A DNA stretch of 64,000 bases from Aquarana catesbeiana (taxonomy: Eukaryota; Chordata; Amphibia; Anura; Ranidae): contig NC_133334.1 of the NCBI RefSeq assembly GCF_042186555.1, positions 23,843,780 through 23,907,779 on the forward strand, given 5' to 3'. Shown piece after piece: positions 55,199 through 64,000 of the stretch. A program made the position numbers and the translations under genes. The first letter of the stretch is position 1. Each line of letters begins with the position of its first letter. The notes below the pieces were generated by a model that made no database searches, was not told the DNA's origin, and saw nothing but the letters and a program-made list of their open reading frames with translations.

Positions 55199-56157
55199 CC
55201 ACTTGCCGACCACTGCACGCCGATATATGTCGGCACAATGGCAGCGGTGGGCAAATGGGCGTACCTGTACGTCCCCTTTAAGAGGCGGGGTAGCAGGCGT
55301 GCCGCGTACAGCATGACCGTGCCCGCGGGACCTGCGGACTCGATGTCTGCCGGTCTCCCGGCGATCGTGGCACGGAGCCGCAGAACGGGAAAGGGTAAAC
55401 AAGGCATTTCCCCGGTCTGGTTGTGTGACAGAGATCACCGCTCCCTGTCATCGGGAGCAGTGATCGTTGTCATGTCAGTGGTAGCCCATCCCTACCACAG
55501 TTAGAATCATTCCCTAGGACACACTTAACCCCTTCATCGCCCCCTAGTGGTTAACCCCTTCCCTGCCAATGTCATTTACACAGTAATTAGTGCATTTTTA
55601 TAGCACTGATCGCTGTATAGATGACAATGGTTCCAAAATAGTGTCAAAAGTGTACAATGTGTCCACCATAATGTCGCAGTCCCGATAAAAATCACAGATC
55701 GCCGCCATTACTAATAAAAAAAACTATTAATAATAAAATGCCATAAAACTATCCCTTATTTTGTAGACGCTATAACTTTTGCGCAAACCAATCAATATAT
55801 GCTTATTGCGATTTTTCTTTTTTTTTACCAAAAAGATGTAGAAGAATACATATCGGCCTAAACTGAGGAAAAAATTTTTTTTTTATATATGTTTGGGGGA
55901 TATGGCAAAAAGTAAAAAATATAGCGTTTTTTTCAAAATTGTCTCTCTTTTTTTTGTTTATAGTGCAAAAGATAAAAACCACAGAGGTGATCAAATGCCA
56001 CCAAAAGAAAGCTCTATTTGTGGGAAAAAAAGGACGTCAATTATTTTTTGGGTGCCACGTCGCACGGCCGCGCAATTGTCAGTTAAAGCGACGCAGTGCC
56101 GAATCGCAAAAAGTGCTTTGTTCCGGAAGGGGGTAAAATCTTCCGGGGCTGAAGCGG
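55199..56157 (+). mobile_element. TTAA-type element, complete copy
   Basis: Starts ccacttgccgaccactgcac and ends cttccggggctgaagcgg between TTAA at 55195-55198 and 56158-56161. Internal order: gtacctgtacgtccccttta, ccccctagtggttaacccct, tagcactgatcgctgtatag, ttgtagacgctataactttt, aaagctctatttgtggg, cgcaattgtcagttaaagcg. It serves as the reference copy for the diverged or amplified relatives at 17200-19055, 19481-20445, 26219-27335 and 28800-28889. No transposase. Confidence 0.9.
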
Positions 56158-56161
56158 TTAA

Positions 56162-56766
56162 GTCAGATGGCTCCTTGATCTGATTTCTGCTCTTCCAGCA
56201 GAATGCAGCACTTAGAAGAAGATTATGTGAACATAAAGACGGAAGAAGCCGGTCTGTAGGTTTTTGGCAGGTTTTCCAAGTAAAACTTATATTTCTTTAT
56301 TCAAAGCCTTCGCCATTCCGAGGGACTCAGCACAAAGCACCCTTCACACTTTATCTATAATTCAGGAACCAAAACTCCTACAGTGCAGCCAAAACAATAG
56401 CCGCACCGCCCTTATCCAATATTAATTATACCGCAGGCACTCGGCACCCCACCATTAAGATGATCTCCAGCATGTTTTATTGGGTCAGTTGAGGTAATGG
56501 TTATTAAATATTTAGCCGACGCGTTGTTTGTGATGTATGGGGGGGGGGGGGGGTACGCATCAGGTGATAAATATCTTCTTACCCGGAATGTTTGCAAATT
56601 AAATGTATCTTTAAATTATTTCACATTTGTAACACTTTTAGCTTTAATTTATGTAGAGAGTTTTCTTCATTTTTTTATTTATTTTTTTATTTTTTATTGC
56701 GAGAATGTGATTAACAATAAGAATGGCCTCAACATTTGGCCAGCAAGTCAAAGCAAGAAAGACGCA
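56162..56766. other. Intronic sequence, no gene seen
   Basis: 56280-56640 looks repeat-poor apart from a G-run at 56539-56551 and a T-rich patch at 56660-56700. Confidence 0.35.
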
Positions 56767-56943
56767 GGGGTTGATTTACTAATACTGAAGAGTGCAAAAT
56801 CTGGTGCAGCTCTGCATAGAAACCAACCAGCTTCCATGTTTTATTGTCAAAGCTGAACTGAACAAGCGGAAGTTAGAAGCTGATTGATTACCATGCACAG
56901 CTGCACCAGATTTTGCACTCTCCGGCTTTAGTAAATCTCCCCC
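56767..56943. mobile_element. Palindromic MITE (ggttgatttactaa type)
   Basis: Left gggttgatttactaatactg, then gagtgcaaaatctggtgcag; right ctgcaccagattttgcactc, then ctttagtaaatctccccc. Long TIRs of about 45 bp. The terminal block is shared with 8581 and with the palindrome arms at 9425 and 9633, although the interiors differ. TSD not clear. Confidence 0.85.
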
Positions 56944-58009
56944 ACTGTACGGTGTGTTCGTATTGCAGAGTCAAGGAGTTAAGGTACCCACCTGCCCAGC
57001 CGGTCTAGCATTGTTCTGCTGAGATACACTTCCCTTCTGCCCCCTATCAGTCCAGTACCACCATCTTCATTGGTGAAGTTACGGGGAAGCTGCCAGCTCT
57101 TCCGAGTTCAGCCAGTGGCCCTCCAATGACATGCCGCTAGGCCACACCCCCTCCTCTTTTCTTAATTAAGGTCTAAGTCTCCTGGGATATGTGACGTACA
57201 GACAGATGGAGCCTCCATCAGTGAGTTTGTGGTTTGTCGTAAAATTGAGGAGACTCATCGGATGGAGGAACTCAGTTGCTATTTGCCAGAAACCATGAAA
57301 TCAGGCCGGGACTGAAGTGCAGTTAAATCACACTTGTTTAATAATAAAAGTAAAAAGAACAAACGTAGTCGAAACATAGCCAAAGTTTGGTAACCAGAAC
57401 GGATAGTCAGCCAAGCCAGAAGTCAGGGATCAATGTAGTGGAACAGCAATCAGGATCTGGAGCCAGAAGGCATGTCAGCCAAGCAAGTCTTTAAACAGGA
57501 ACGCAGGGGATAGTCTCTGTGATGTTGACCAAGGCGAAGGCAGAGATCCTCTGGGCTAAGTAGGCAGGTCTGACGAGCAGGATATCATCAACAGGTGAGT
57601 AGCTGTGGAGAGATAGGAGCTGGCAATTAGCCGACAGCTGAGCGGCCAGCTCAGAGAAGGAAGGGCTGAGCCCAGCCCTTAAACTATGAAGCGGAAAGAG
57701 GAAGAAGAGCGGAAGACTTGGTTTTCCTGGAATGCCTTCCCATTCTCTCAGAACTACCACACATAGCTTGCCCAATAACTGCCAGGTTTGAGGTGTCGTT
57801 TGGAGAACACTGGTCTAAACTGCAGCCCTGGGGCCAGATGCGGCCCTTCACTTGCCCTTGAGGCATTATTACTGACACCAACAATGGGGCAAAATTCCTT
57901 CAGTTGACACCAAAAATAGGGCATGATAATACCAAAGATCGGGCATTGTTTACTCCCACTGGCCACACTCTGGCCCCCTTTAAGTCTGAAGGACAGTAAA
58001 CTGGTTTAG
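56944..58009. other. Unclassified repeat-like segments
   Basis: 57290-57660 (agtcagccaagccagaagtc, agcaatcaggatctggagcc) reads like a dispersed repeat but no ends were found. 57830-57990 (ccagatgcggcccttcactt, accaacaatggggcaaaatt, aagtctgaaggacag) resembles the interior of the 61072 hAT-like element. No exon was recognised. Confidence 0.4.
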
Positions 58010-58446
58010 ACATTGGGTTATCCACTACTAATATTGCACAAGTCTGTTTTTTTTTTTTCTTCTTTCTCCTCCATCTTTCTTGCACTTACCAGTCATTGTA
58101 GTGTTTGTCCTTCCCCTTGTTCCCTTGTCTTTTCCTCTATATGGATGTTAGATCTTAACGCCCACATACTTCCCCATGGAAACTGATAAAAACTCCATGG
58201 TCCTTCCATGCAGTTGTATTGAGTACTCCAGTCCCTACATGCAGCATTCCCAGTGTTTTATACCTTTTGCCTGATGTTTAATATCTTGATATACGTGTCA
58301 GTGGATTGTCGGTTTGATACTGATTCCAATTCTGCTGTGTCGATTTGGTTCTCGGGGCTGATGGCTTCATACCTATTGTCATATGATCTACAAGTCTATG
58401 GATGGACTCAATAAAAACTTAAAATAAAATGAAAAAAAAAAAAATA
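58010..58446 (+). mobile_element. Candidate retrotransposon 3' UTR with poly-A
   Basis: Ends ggatggactcaataaaaact, aataaaatg and an A-run at about 58432-58444, like the 3' end of a LINE or processed transcript. No coding part and no TSD were found. Assignment to L1 is a guess. Confidence 0.4.
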
Positions 58447-59032
58447 ATTTGAATGGATGATGGTTGGACTAGTAGGTACATAGTTACATAGTAGGTGAGG
58501 TTGAAAAAAGTCCATCAAGTCCAGCCTATGTGTGTGATTATATGTCAGTATTACATTGTATATCCCTGTATGTTGTGGTCATTCAGGTGCTTATCTAATA
58601 GTTTCTTGAAACTATCGATGCCCCCCGCTGAGACCACCGCCTGTGGAAGGGAATTCCACATCCTTGCCGCTCTTACAGTAAAGAACCCTCTACGTAGTTT
58701 AAGGTTAAACCTCTTTTCTTCTAATTTTAATGAGTGGCCACAAGTCCTGTTAAACTCTCTTCTGCATAAAAGTTTTATTCATATTGTAGGGTCACCAGTA
58801 CAGTATTTGTATATTGAAATCATATCCCCTCTCAAGCGTCTCTTCTCCAGAGAGAATAAGTTCAGTGCTCGCAACCTTTCCTCATAACTAAGATCCTCCA
58901 GACCCTTTATTAGCTTTGTTGCCCTTCTTTGTACTCGCTCCATTTCCAGTACATCCTTCCTGAGGACTGGTGCCCAGAACTGGACAGCATACTCCAGGTG
59001 CGGCCGGACCAGAGTCTTGTAGAGCGGGAGAA

Positions 59033-59287
59033 TTATTGTTTTATCTCTGGAGTTGATCCCCTTTTTAATGCCAATATTCTGTTTGCTTTGTTAGCAGCAG
59101 CTTGGCATTGCCTGCCATTGCTGAGCCTATCATCTACTAGGACCCCCAGGTCCTTTTCCATCCTAGATTCCCCCAGAGGTTTTCCCCCCAGTCCATAGAT
59201 TGCATTCAGATTTTTGCCACCCAAATGCATTATTTTACATTTTTCTACATTGAACCTCATTTGCCATGTAGTTGCCACCCCATTCAT
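59033..59287 (-). pseudogene. CR1 ORF2, thumb region remnant
   Basis: MRFNVEKCKIMHLGGKNLN and MEKDLGVLVDDRLSNGRQC are typical of the CR1 segment after motif C. The frame ends near 59033 with a stop after GSTPEIKQ; the C-terminus of a full-length CR1 lies in other frames further along the minus strand. Confidence 0.88.
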
Positions 59288-59676
59288 TTGTTCAGATCTT
59301 TTTGCAAGGTTTCCACATCCTGCGGAGAAGTTATTGCCCTGCTTAGCTTAGTATCGTCTGCAAATACAGAGATTGAACTGTTTATCCCATCCTCCAGGTC
59401 GTTTATAAACAAATTAAATAGGATTGGTCCCAGCACAGAACCCTGGGGAACCCCACTACCCACCCCTGACCATTCCGAGTACTCCCCATTTATCACCACC
59501 CTCTGAACTCGCCCTTGTAGCCAGTTTTCAATCCATGTACTCACCCTATGGTCCATGCCAACGGACCTTATTTTATACAGTAAACGTTTATGGGGAACTG
59601 TGTCAAATGCTTTTGCAAAATCCAGATACACCACGTCTACGGGCCTTCCTTTATCTACCTGATAACTCACCTCCAC
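59284..59676 (-). pseudogene. CR1 ORF2, RT catalytic core
   Basis: 130 codons with the RT palm motifs intact: VVYLDFAKAFDTVPH (motif A), SGVPQGSVLGPILFNLFIND (motif B) and SVFADDTKLS (motif C, FADD). It joins the preceding frame by a frameshift around 59690 and the next by one near 59285. Catalytic residues are preserved, but the element is broken. Confidence 0.94.
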
Positions 59677-60502
59677 ATAGAAGGTTAGTAGATTGGTTTT
59701 GACAACGATTCTTCATGAATCCATGCTGATTACTGCTAATGATACTGTTCTCATTACTAAAATATTGTATATAGTCCCTTATCATCCCCTCCAAGAGTTT
59801 ACATACTATTGATGTTAGGCTAACTGGTCTGTAATTCCCAGGGATGTATTTTGGGCCCTTTTTAAATATTGGTGCTACATTGGCTTTTCTCCAATCAGCT
59901 GGTACCATTCCAGTCAGTAGACTGTCAGTAAAAATTAGGAACAATGGTCTGGCAATTACTTTACTGAGTTCCCTAAGTACCCACGGGTGCAAGCCATCTG
60001 GTCCTGGTGATTCATTAATGTTAAGTTTCTCGAGTCTAATTTTAATTCTGTCCTCTGTTAACCATGGAGGTGCTTCCTGTGATGTGTTATGAGGATAAAC
60101 ACTGCAGTTTTGGTTACTGAAGCCCCCTGATTCCCCCATGAAGACTGAGGAGAAGAATAAATTCAATACCTTCGCCATCTCCCCATCCTTTGTAACCAGA
60201 TGTCCTTCCTCATTCTTTATGGGGCCAATATGGTCTGTCCTCCCTTTTTTACTGTTTACATGCTTAAAGAATGTCTTGGGATTTTTTTTGCTCTCCTCTG
60301 CTATGTGTCTTTCATGTTCTATCTTAGCCGTCCTAATTGCACTCTTACATTTCTTGTTGCATTCCTTATAAAGTATGAATGCTGATGATGATCCCCCAAC
60401 CTTGTATTTTTTGAAGGCCTTCTCCTTTGCTTTTATATGCATTTTTACATTGGAGTTAAGCCATCCAGGACTTTTGTTCGCTCTTTTAAATTTATTACCC
60501 AA
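59651..60502 (-). pseudogene. CR1 ORF2, linker and RT motifs 0-2a
   Basis: 283 codons. After a Lys-rich linker come LNINESPGPDGLHPWVLREL (RT motif 0/1), WRKANVAPIFKKG with NYRPVSLTSIVCKLLEGMI (motif 2) and SSNQHGFMKNR (motif 2a). The frame is lost after SNQHGF...NQSTNLL, near 59690, and continues in the frame of 59676-59284. Confidence 0.92.
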
Positions 60503-60610
60503 TGGGATGCATTGGCTAATGCCCTTATTTAATATGCTCTTAAAGCAAACCCATCTCTCCCCTGTGTTCTATGTTCCTAAGATTTTACCCCACTTTATGC
60601 CTTCTAGCGG

Positions 60611-61063
60611 ACAAAGGGAAAGGAGAGGCCTTAATTAGATTCATAAGTGTAATTCAGTTTAAGTGAAGGGAAGTGGAGCATCGATTGGAGGATCATTGAT
60701 TAGCAGTCAATACCATGGAGTAAACTGAAAGCATTGCACTAATGTTGAGTTTCTATGGGCAGGTTTTGAGTAAAACATTCCCAAACATCAAAGAGTCTTT
60801 GAACCCATAAAGCCTCCACCCAAAATGTGTGCGTCTATTGTGCTCCGCAATTCATACTTGAGTCTTCATTTTGTGCCAACGTTACGCCATCATTTTGCGA
60901 GTAGAAGTATGTGATTTCCTCAATACTGTAATTGCAAATACAGCACACGATGTAGTTTGTCATATTTAAAATGCAGTGGTAAATTTTCTTGATGTGTTAA
61001 GTTTGTTTCTAAAACAAAAACAAAATCAAAACGTTCGAGGAAAACGCCCTCACAAATTTTATG
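60611..61063. other. Intronic sequence, no gene seen
   Basis: Repeat-poor; no features were recognised. Confidence 0.35.
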
Positions 61064-61071
61064 GTTTAGGT

Positions 61072-61577
61072 CATGGCTCTCCAAACTTTCTAAACAAAGG
61101 GCCAGTTTTTTTGTCCTTCAGACTTTAGGAGGGCCGGCCTGTGTCCAGCGGAAGTGGATGTTTTTCTGGCATCAGTGGGAGTAAACATCACATTTGGTAT
61201 TAGGCGGAAGAACAGTGCCCTATCGTTGGTCTCATTGGGAGGAATAGTGCCCCATTGTTGGTGTCACTGGGAGAAATGGAGCCACATCGTTGGTGTCAGT
61301 GGGAGAAATGGAGCCACATTGTTATCAATGGGAGAAATAGGGTCCCATTGTTGGTGTCAATGGGAGAAATGGAGCCTTGTTGTTGGTGTCAATGGGAGAA
61401 ATGGGGCCCCGTTGTTGGTGTCAATGGGAGAAATGAATCCTTATTGTTGGTGTCAATGAGAGAATAGGTGCCCCGTTGTTGGTGTCAGTTGACCGAATAG
61501 TGTCTGGTATCAGTGGGGGGAATAGTGCCCCAAGGGCCGAATAAAGCAAGCAAATGGTGGAAGTTTGGAGGCCGCTG
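61072..61577. mobile_element. hAT-like element with perfect TSD and 32-bp repeats
   Basis: Ends catggctctccaaactttct and, inverted, cagcggcctccaaacttcca, flanked by gtttaggt (61064-61071 and 61578-61585). The interior (61195-61530) is about ten copies of a 32-bp-class unit (gtgccccattgttggtgtca, then ctgggagaaatg), the same family as the array at 689-1470. No transposase. Confidence 0.93.
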
Positions 61578-61585
61578 GTTTAGGT

Positions 61586-62380
61586 GGACAATGTTAAATT
61601 AACTCAGAGTCCTAGAGAGGGGATGTTCATAAAGGTAGAATCATAGGACACTCACTTGCAGCACACTTGAACACTCCCCGTATTGGCTTTGGGGACTCAT
61701 TCCCAACAAGTGCACTGGGGCTGCATTGGGCAGTTCCAACACAGTCCCACCGCAAGACGAGGCAAAATTTCTGGTCTCTTACCTGGATGCTTGGAGCGAG
61801 GGACTGTGCTGGCCTGGTTCAGTTGTTGTTAATCAGTATTTGGTGGTACCGCGGATGAATGGTGATGTTTTCCTCCCTTTTGGAGGTGTGGGCTGCCAAC
61901 TAACTGGTGCAAATGCCATATTGCTTCAGTGGCAATGGTATTTAGATGAGGAGAAAGGAGCACCCAATGTCCAAAGTGATATCATAATGCCTTTTTGCTC
62001 CTTGTTAACTGGGGTATTAGCTCGCTGCCTGACCAGTGGCCCGAATCACAATGGCCTTACCTTTTTTTAATTTTTTTTTGCAATGGTTGTCCAGTATTCT
62101 CTTCAATTTTCATGAGCATACAGTATAAGCCTTGACGAAGCAGAGGTTCTGACCCACTGAAATGCGTTGATTTTCCCATCTGGCCTTTTGTCGTGAACAA
62201 CAAAGTTTTACTGCACTCGCTCTAGATCTGTGGTACCCTCATTCTTTTGTACACTCTTGGGACTGCAAATTCATCCCTTCCCCCCAACCTCACAAATCTG
62301 CCTCTAAGCTACCTCTAAGACTTGGATTTTAAGCTTTTTTTTTTTTCTTTTGCATTTGGGTCCAGGGTTGTATTAACACT
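61586..62380. other. Unclassified repeat block with hammerhead-like motif
   Basis: 62130-62170 reads ccttgacgaagcagaggttc then ccactgaaatgcgttga, a degenerate form of the motif seen at seven other places, followed by aacaacaaagttttactgca. No TIR was found. No exon was recognised. Confidence 0.45.
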
Positions 62381-62429
62381 TTTAATTGCTTGTACTATCT
62401 TTTAAATCATAATAACAATTTCTCACACG

Positions 62430-62472
62430 TGCTGTAAATATTAACGCTCCCCCCCCCCCCTTTGTCTTGCAG
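62430..62472 (+). promoter_or_regulatory. 3' splice site of the GALNT18 exon
   Basis: A possible branch point tattaac (62438-62444), a pyrimidine tract that is mostly a C-run of about 13 plus tttgtcttg, and the acceptor AG at 62471-62472. The C-run instead of a U-rich tract is unusual but compatible with splicing. Confidence 0.8.
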
Positions 62473-62665
62473 AGGCTCCGCAGAAGGCGGAGGAAGTGGT
62501 GGTGGAACCATTCACAGACTCCTCCCTCTTCTCCCACTGGGGTCAGGATCTGAGTCCCGAGAACAGAAGGATTGCCCTGAAGCAGTTTCAGTACTACGGA
62601 TACAATGCCTATCTGAGTGACCGCCTGCCTCTGGACCGCCCGCTTCCTGACCTGCGACCGGCGGG
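62473..62665 (+). CDS. galnt18: Polypeptide GalNAc-transferase 18, internal exon
   Basis: A 193-bp internal exon with 63 complete codons, plus two bases completing a split codon at the start (phase-1 intron) and two bases at the end (phase-2 intron; gcggg/gtgag donor). It reads APQKAEEVVVEPFTDSSLF, SHWGQDLSPENRRIALKQF and QYYGYNAYLSDRLPLDRPLP, then DLRPA. GYNAYLSDR.PLDR.LPD.RP is the conserved lead-in to the catalytic domain in the GALNT8/9/17/18 subfamily, and EPFTDSSLF..HWGQ.LSPE matches GALNT18 as remembered. The enzymes are type II Golgi/ER membrane proteins of mucin-type O-glycosylation (GalNAc from UDP-GalNAc to Ser/Thr); this subfamily often shows weak activity on test peptides. The exon codes for the luminal stem; the membrane anchor would be upstream and the glycosyltransferase domain downstream, both outside the window. 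GALNT8 or another subfamily member is the main alternative. Confidence 0.88.
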
Positions 62666-63498
62666 GTGAGACATACAATTCACGCAGTTTTTTTATTTTT
62701 CCTTTTCATTTCCAAAAATAAAACTGCACACAAATATTGCTGTAATAGTTACGTTCGGGACAGGTTAAGGAACATACCAACAGAATCTATGCACTTCAGT
62801 CCGGTCAGACTTCAAAATTCTGTTCTTTGATTCGTTGTTTACCTGAATTCATTTTCGGAATTTGTTTCGTAATTCGAATTTGAATCAATTAGAATTTTTC
62901 TAATTGCATTCGAATTTATTCTGTTCTATTCTATTAATTTCGGTTGATGGTTATATTCTATTTTATTCTATTTTCTTTTCTATCTCTTTTTTTTTTTCTA
63001 TTCTATTTTTGTATTCTTTTATTTTGTATTCCATTTGGTTTTACTCTATTATATTATATTCTTTTATTTTCTATTCTACTCTTCTCTATTCTATTCTATT
63101 CTTTTTTTATTCTATTCCTTCTATTTTCTATTCTATTTCATTCACTTCAGAAATTCAAATTCGATTTGAAAATTATTTGAATTCAAAAAGTTTTCAAATC
63201 AAATTTGAATTGTTTTAGAATCAAATTTCATCCGAAATTTTGATTCATTATTTCAGATTCTTTAAATTAGTTACTATTGTAATTTGGAAATTTGGATACA
63301 TCCGAATTTCCGCATGAACAAAAAAAAAAAAAATTTGAATTTCAGTTTTGGAATGAAACAAACCGTACATGTCAAGTCAGGCCGATACATAAAGGAAGGG
63401 CAATGGCTAAGCAGAGCCTGCATAATTAATGAGCAAATATGGCTGCCCCCATGCACATATGATTATAAATGTTACAATGAAGCTATGTTTTAAAATTA
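62666..63498. other. Downstream intron with AT-rich repeat
   Basis: 62830-63320 is rich in aattcgaatttgaat-like palindromic words resembling 16690-17060, interrupted by an irregular (TTCTA)n microsatellite (62915-63145). No exon was recognised. Confidence 0.7.
62915..63145 (+). repeat. Degenerate (TTCTA)n microsatellite
   Basis: ttctattctattttcttttc-type pentanucleotide runs with T insertions; Phe/Tyr/Ile/Leu-rich frames across it are compositional. Confidence 0.9.
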
Positions 63499-63502
63499 TT
63501 AA

Positions 63503-64000
63503 AGTGTAACTCAACTCTGTTAATCAATAATAACTATTTTCCATCCTTATGCTGCTAGCATTAGTAAATAGATAGGAAGGATGTGGCAGCTGCAGGGGAG
63601 GGGAGGGAGTGCCAACAACAGATGGGCCATAGGAGCCTACGGGTCACATCACTACTCCCAGGCTTTAACAGCCGTTCTCAAGCACTCTTCTCCCCTGCAG
63701 CCGCCACTGCCACTGATTTCTATCACCATAAGAACAATCATAGTGGCTGTTCAGCCGCTTGATCGTTCTTATAGGCAGCGGGAGGGGACGTCCCCCCCCT
63801 CCTCCCCGGTGCTTCTTCAGGCACGCCCCTGCGATCGGTGAACCGAAGAAGGAACCGACCGACACCGGATGTTGACCATGGAGATTTCCGGCGGGCCAGA
63901 TGGTCCCCGGAGTCTATACGATCGTTTGGAGGCTGGGTGTGATGTTATGACTCAAGCCCAGCCTCTGCATTTGAAAAAATGCCGCCGCCTTGGCTGGGAA
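63503..64000. mobile_element. TTAA-type element, left part, runs off the window
   Basis: TTAA at 63499-63502 is followed by agtgtaactcaactctgtta, like other TTAA-family left ends (agxgxtataxxx). 63705-63775 holds an inverted pair (cataagaacaatcatagtgg / ccgcttgatcgttctta). The right end is beyond 64000. Confidence 0.5.

Larger units (their letters stand above)
58474..60610 (-). mobile_element. CR1 LINE, 5'-truncated
   Basis: On the minus strand, RT coding remnants (60502-59033) are followed by a 3' region with ttagttatgaggaaaggttg and ggcagagaattccacaggc-style CR1 sequence, and a tail ctatgtaactatgtacctac at about 58474. The endonuclease domain is missing. No TSD, as usual for CR1. Confidence 0.93.

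Overview
The window is vertebrate nuclear DNA, most likely from a frog and probably a ranid. That call rests on the mix of repeats: a 5'-truncated CR1 LINE with a (CTATGTAA)-type tail, L1 and L2 LINE 3' ends, Tc1 elements, many non-autonomous hAT-like elements with 8-bp target-site duplications (TSDs), Harbinger-type MITEs with TTA/TAA TSDs, and several families flanked by TTAA. Family names are recollection of anuran repeats; terminal inverted repeats (TIRs), TSDs and reading frames were read from the sequence. There are no bacterial features, CRISPR arrays, operons or identifiable tRNA/rRNA genes.

Only one host coding segment is recognisable: a 193-bp internal exon at 62473-62665 (+) with good splice sites, encoding the stem region of a polypeptide GalNAc-transferase, best matched to GALNT18. 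The 62 kb upstream is therefore probably part of one very large, repeat-swollen intron, and 62666-64000 starts the next intron. All long open frames elsewhere lie in transposon remnants or tandem repeats.

Layout: 0-5.6 kb holds a 116-bp and a 32-bp tandem array and two copies of a hAT-like family built on cagcaacaatagac repeats, one carrying a nested hAT. 5.6-12.3 kb holds TTAA and TIR elements, a 560-bp palindrome interrupted by a Harbinger MITE, a clean hAT MITE and an 83-bp array. 12.6-23.2 kb holds microsatellites, a 24-bp array, an internally amplified TTAA element and the largest cagcaacaatagac element. 23.4-33.1 kb holds a Tc1 MITE, an L2 tail, large hairpins, AT microsatellites and a ~10-bp GGCACTGAT array. 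33.9-41.9 kb holds a 230-bp array, a polypyrimidine tract, a 2.6-kb hAT-like element stuffed with 56-bp repeats and a foldback Tc1. 42.5-54.3 kb holds more hAT-like insertions and a nested complex in which a hAT-like element and an L1 both sit inside a TTAA element. 54.9-61.6 kb holds hAT, TTAA and CR1 elements. The exon follows.

Two patterns stand out. At least five different hAT-like insertions, each with TIRs and 8-bp TSDs (perfect or near-perfect), carry internal minisatellites of different period, as if these elements seed tandem arrays. A short motif resembling the catalytic core of a hammerhead ribozyme (CTGANGA, a stem, then GAAACGCGT) recurs at eight places in otherwise dissimilar repeat contexts. 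Repeat-poor islands between insertions may hold conserved non-coding elements, including a ~112-bp segment present twice in diverged form.
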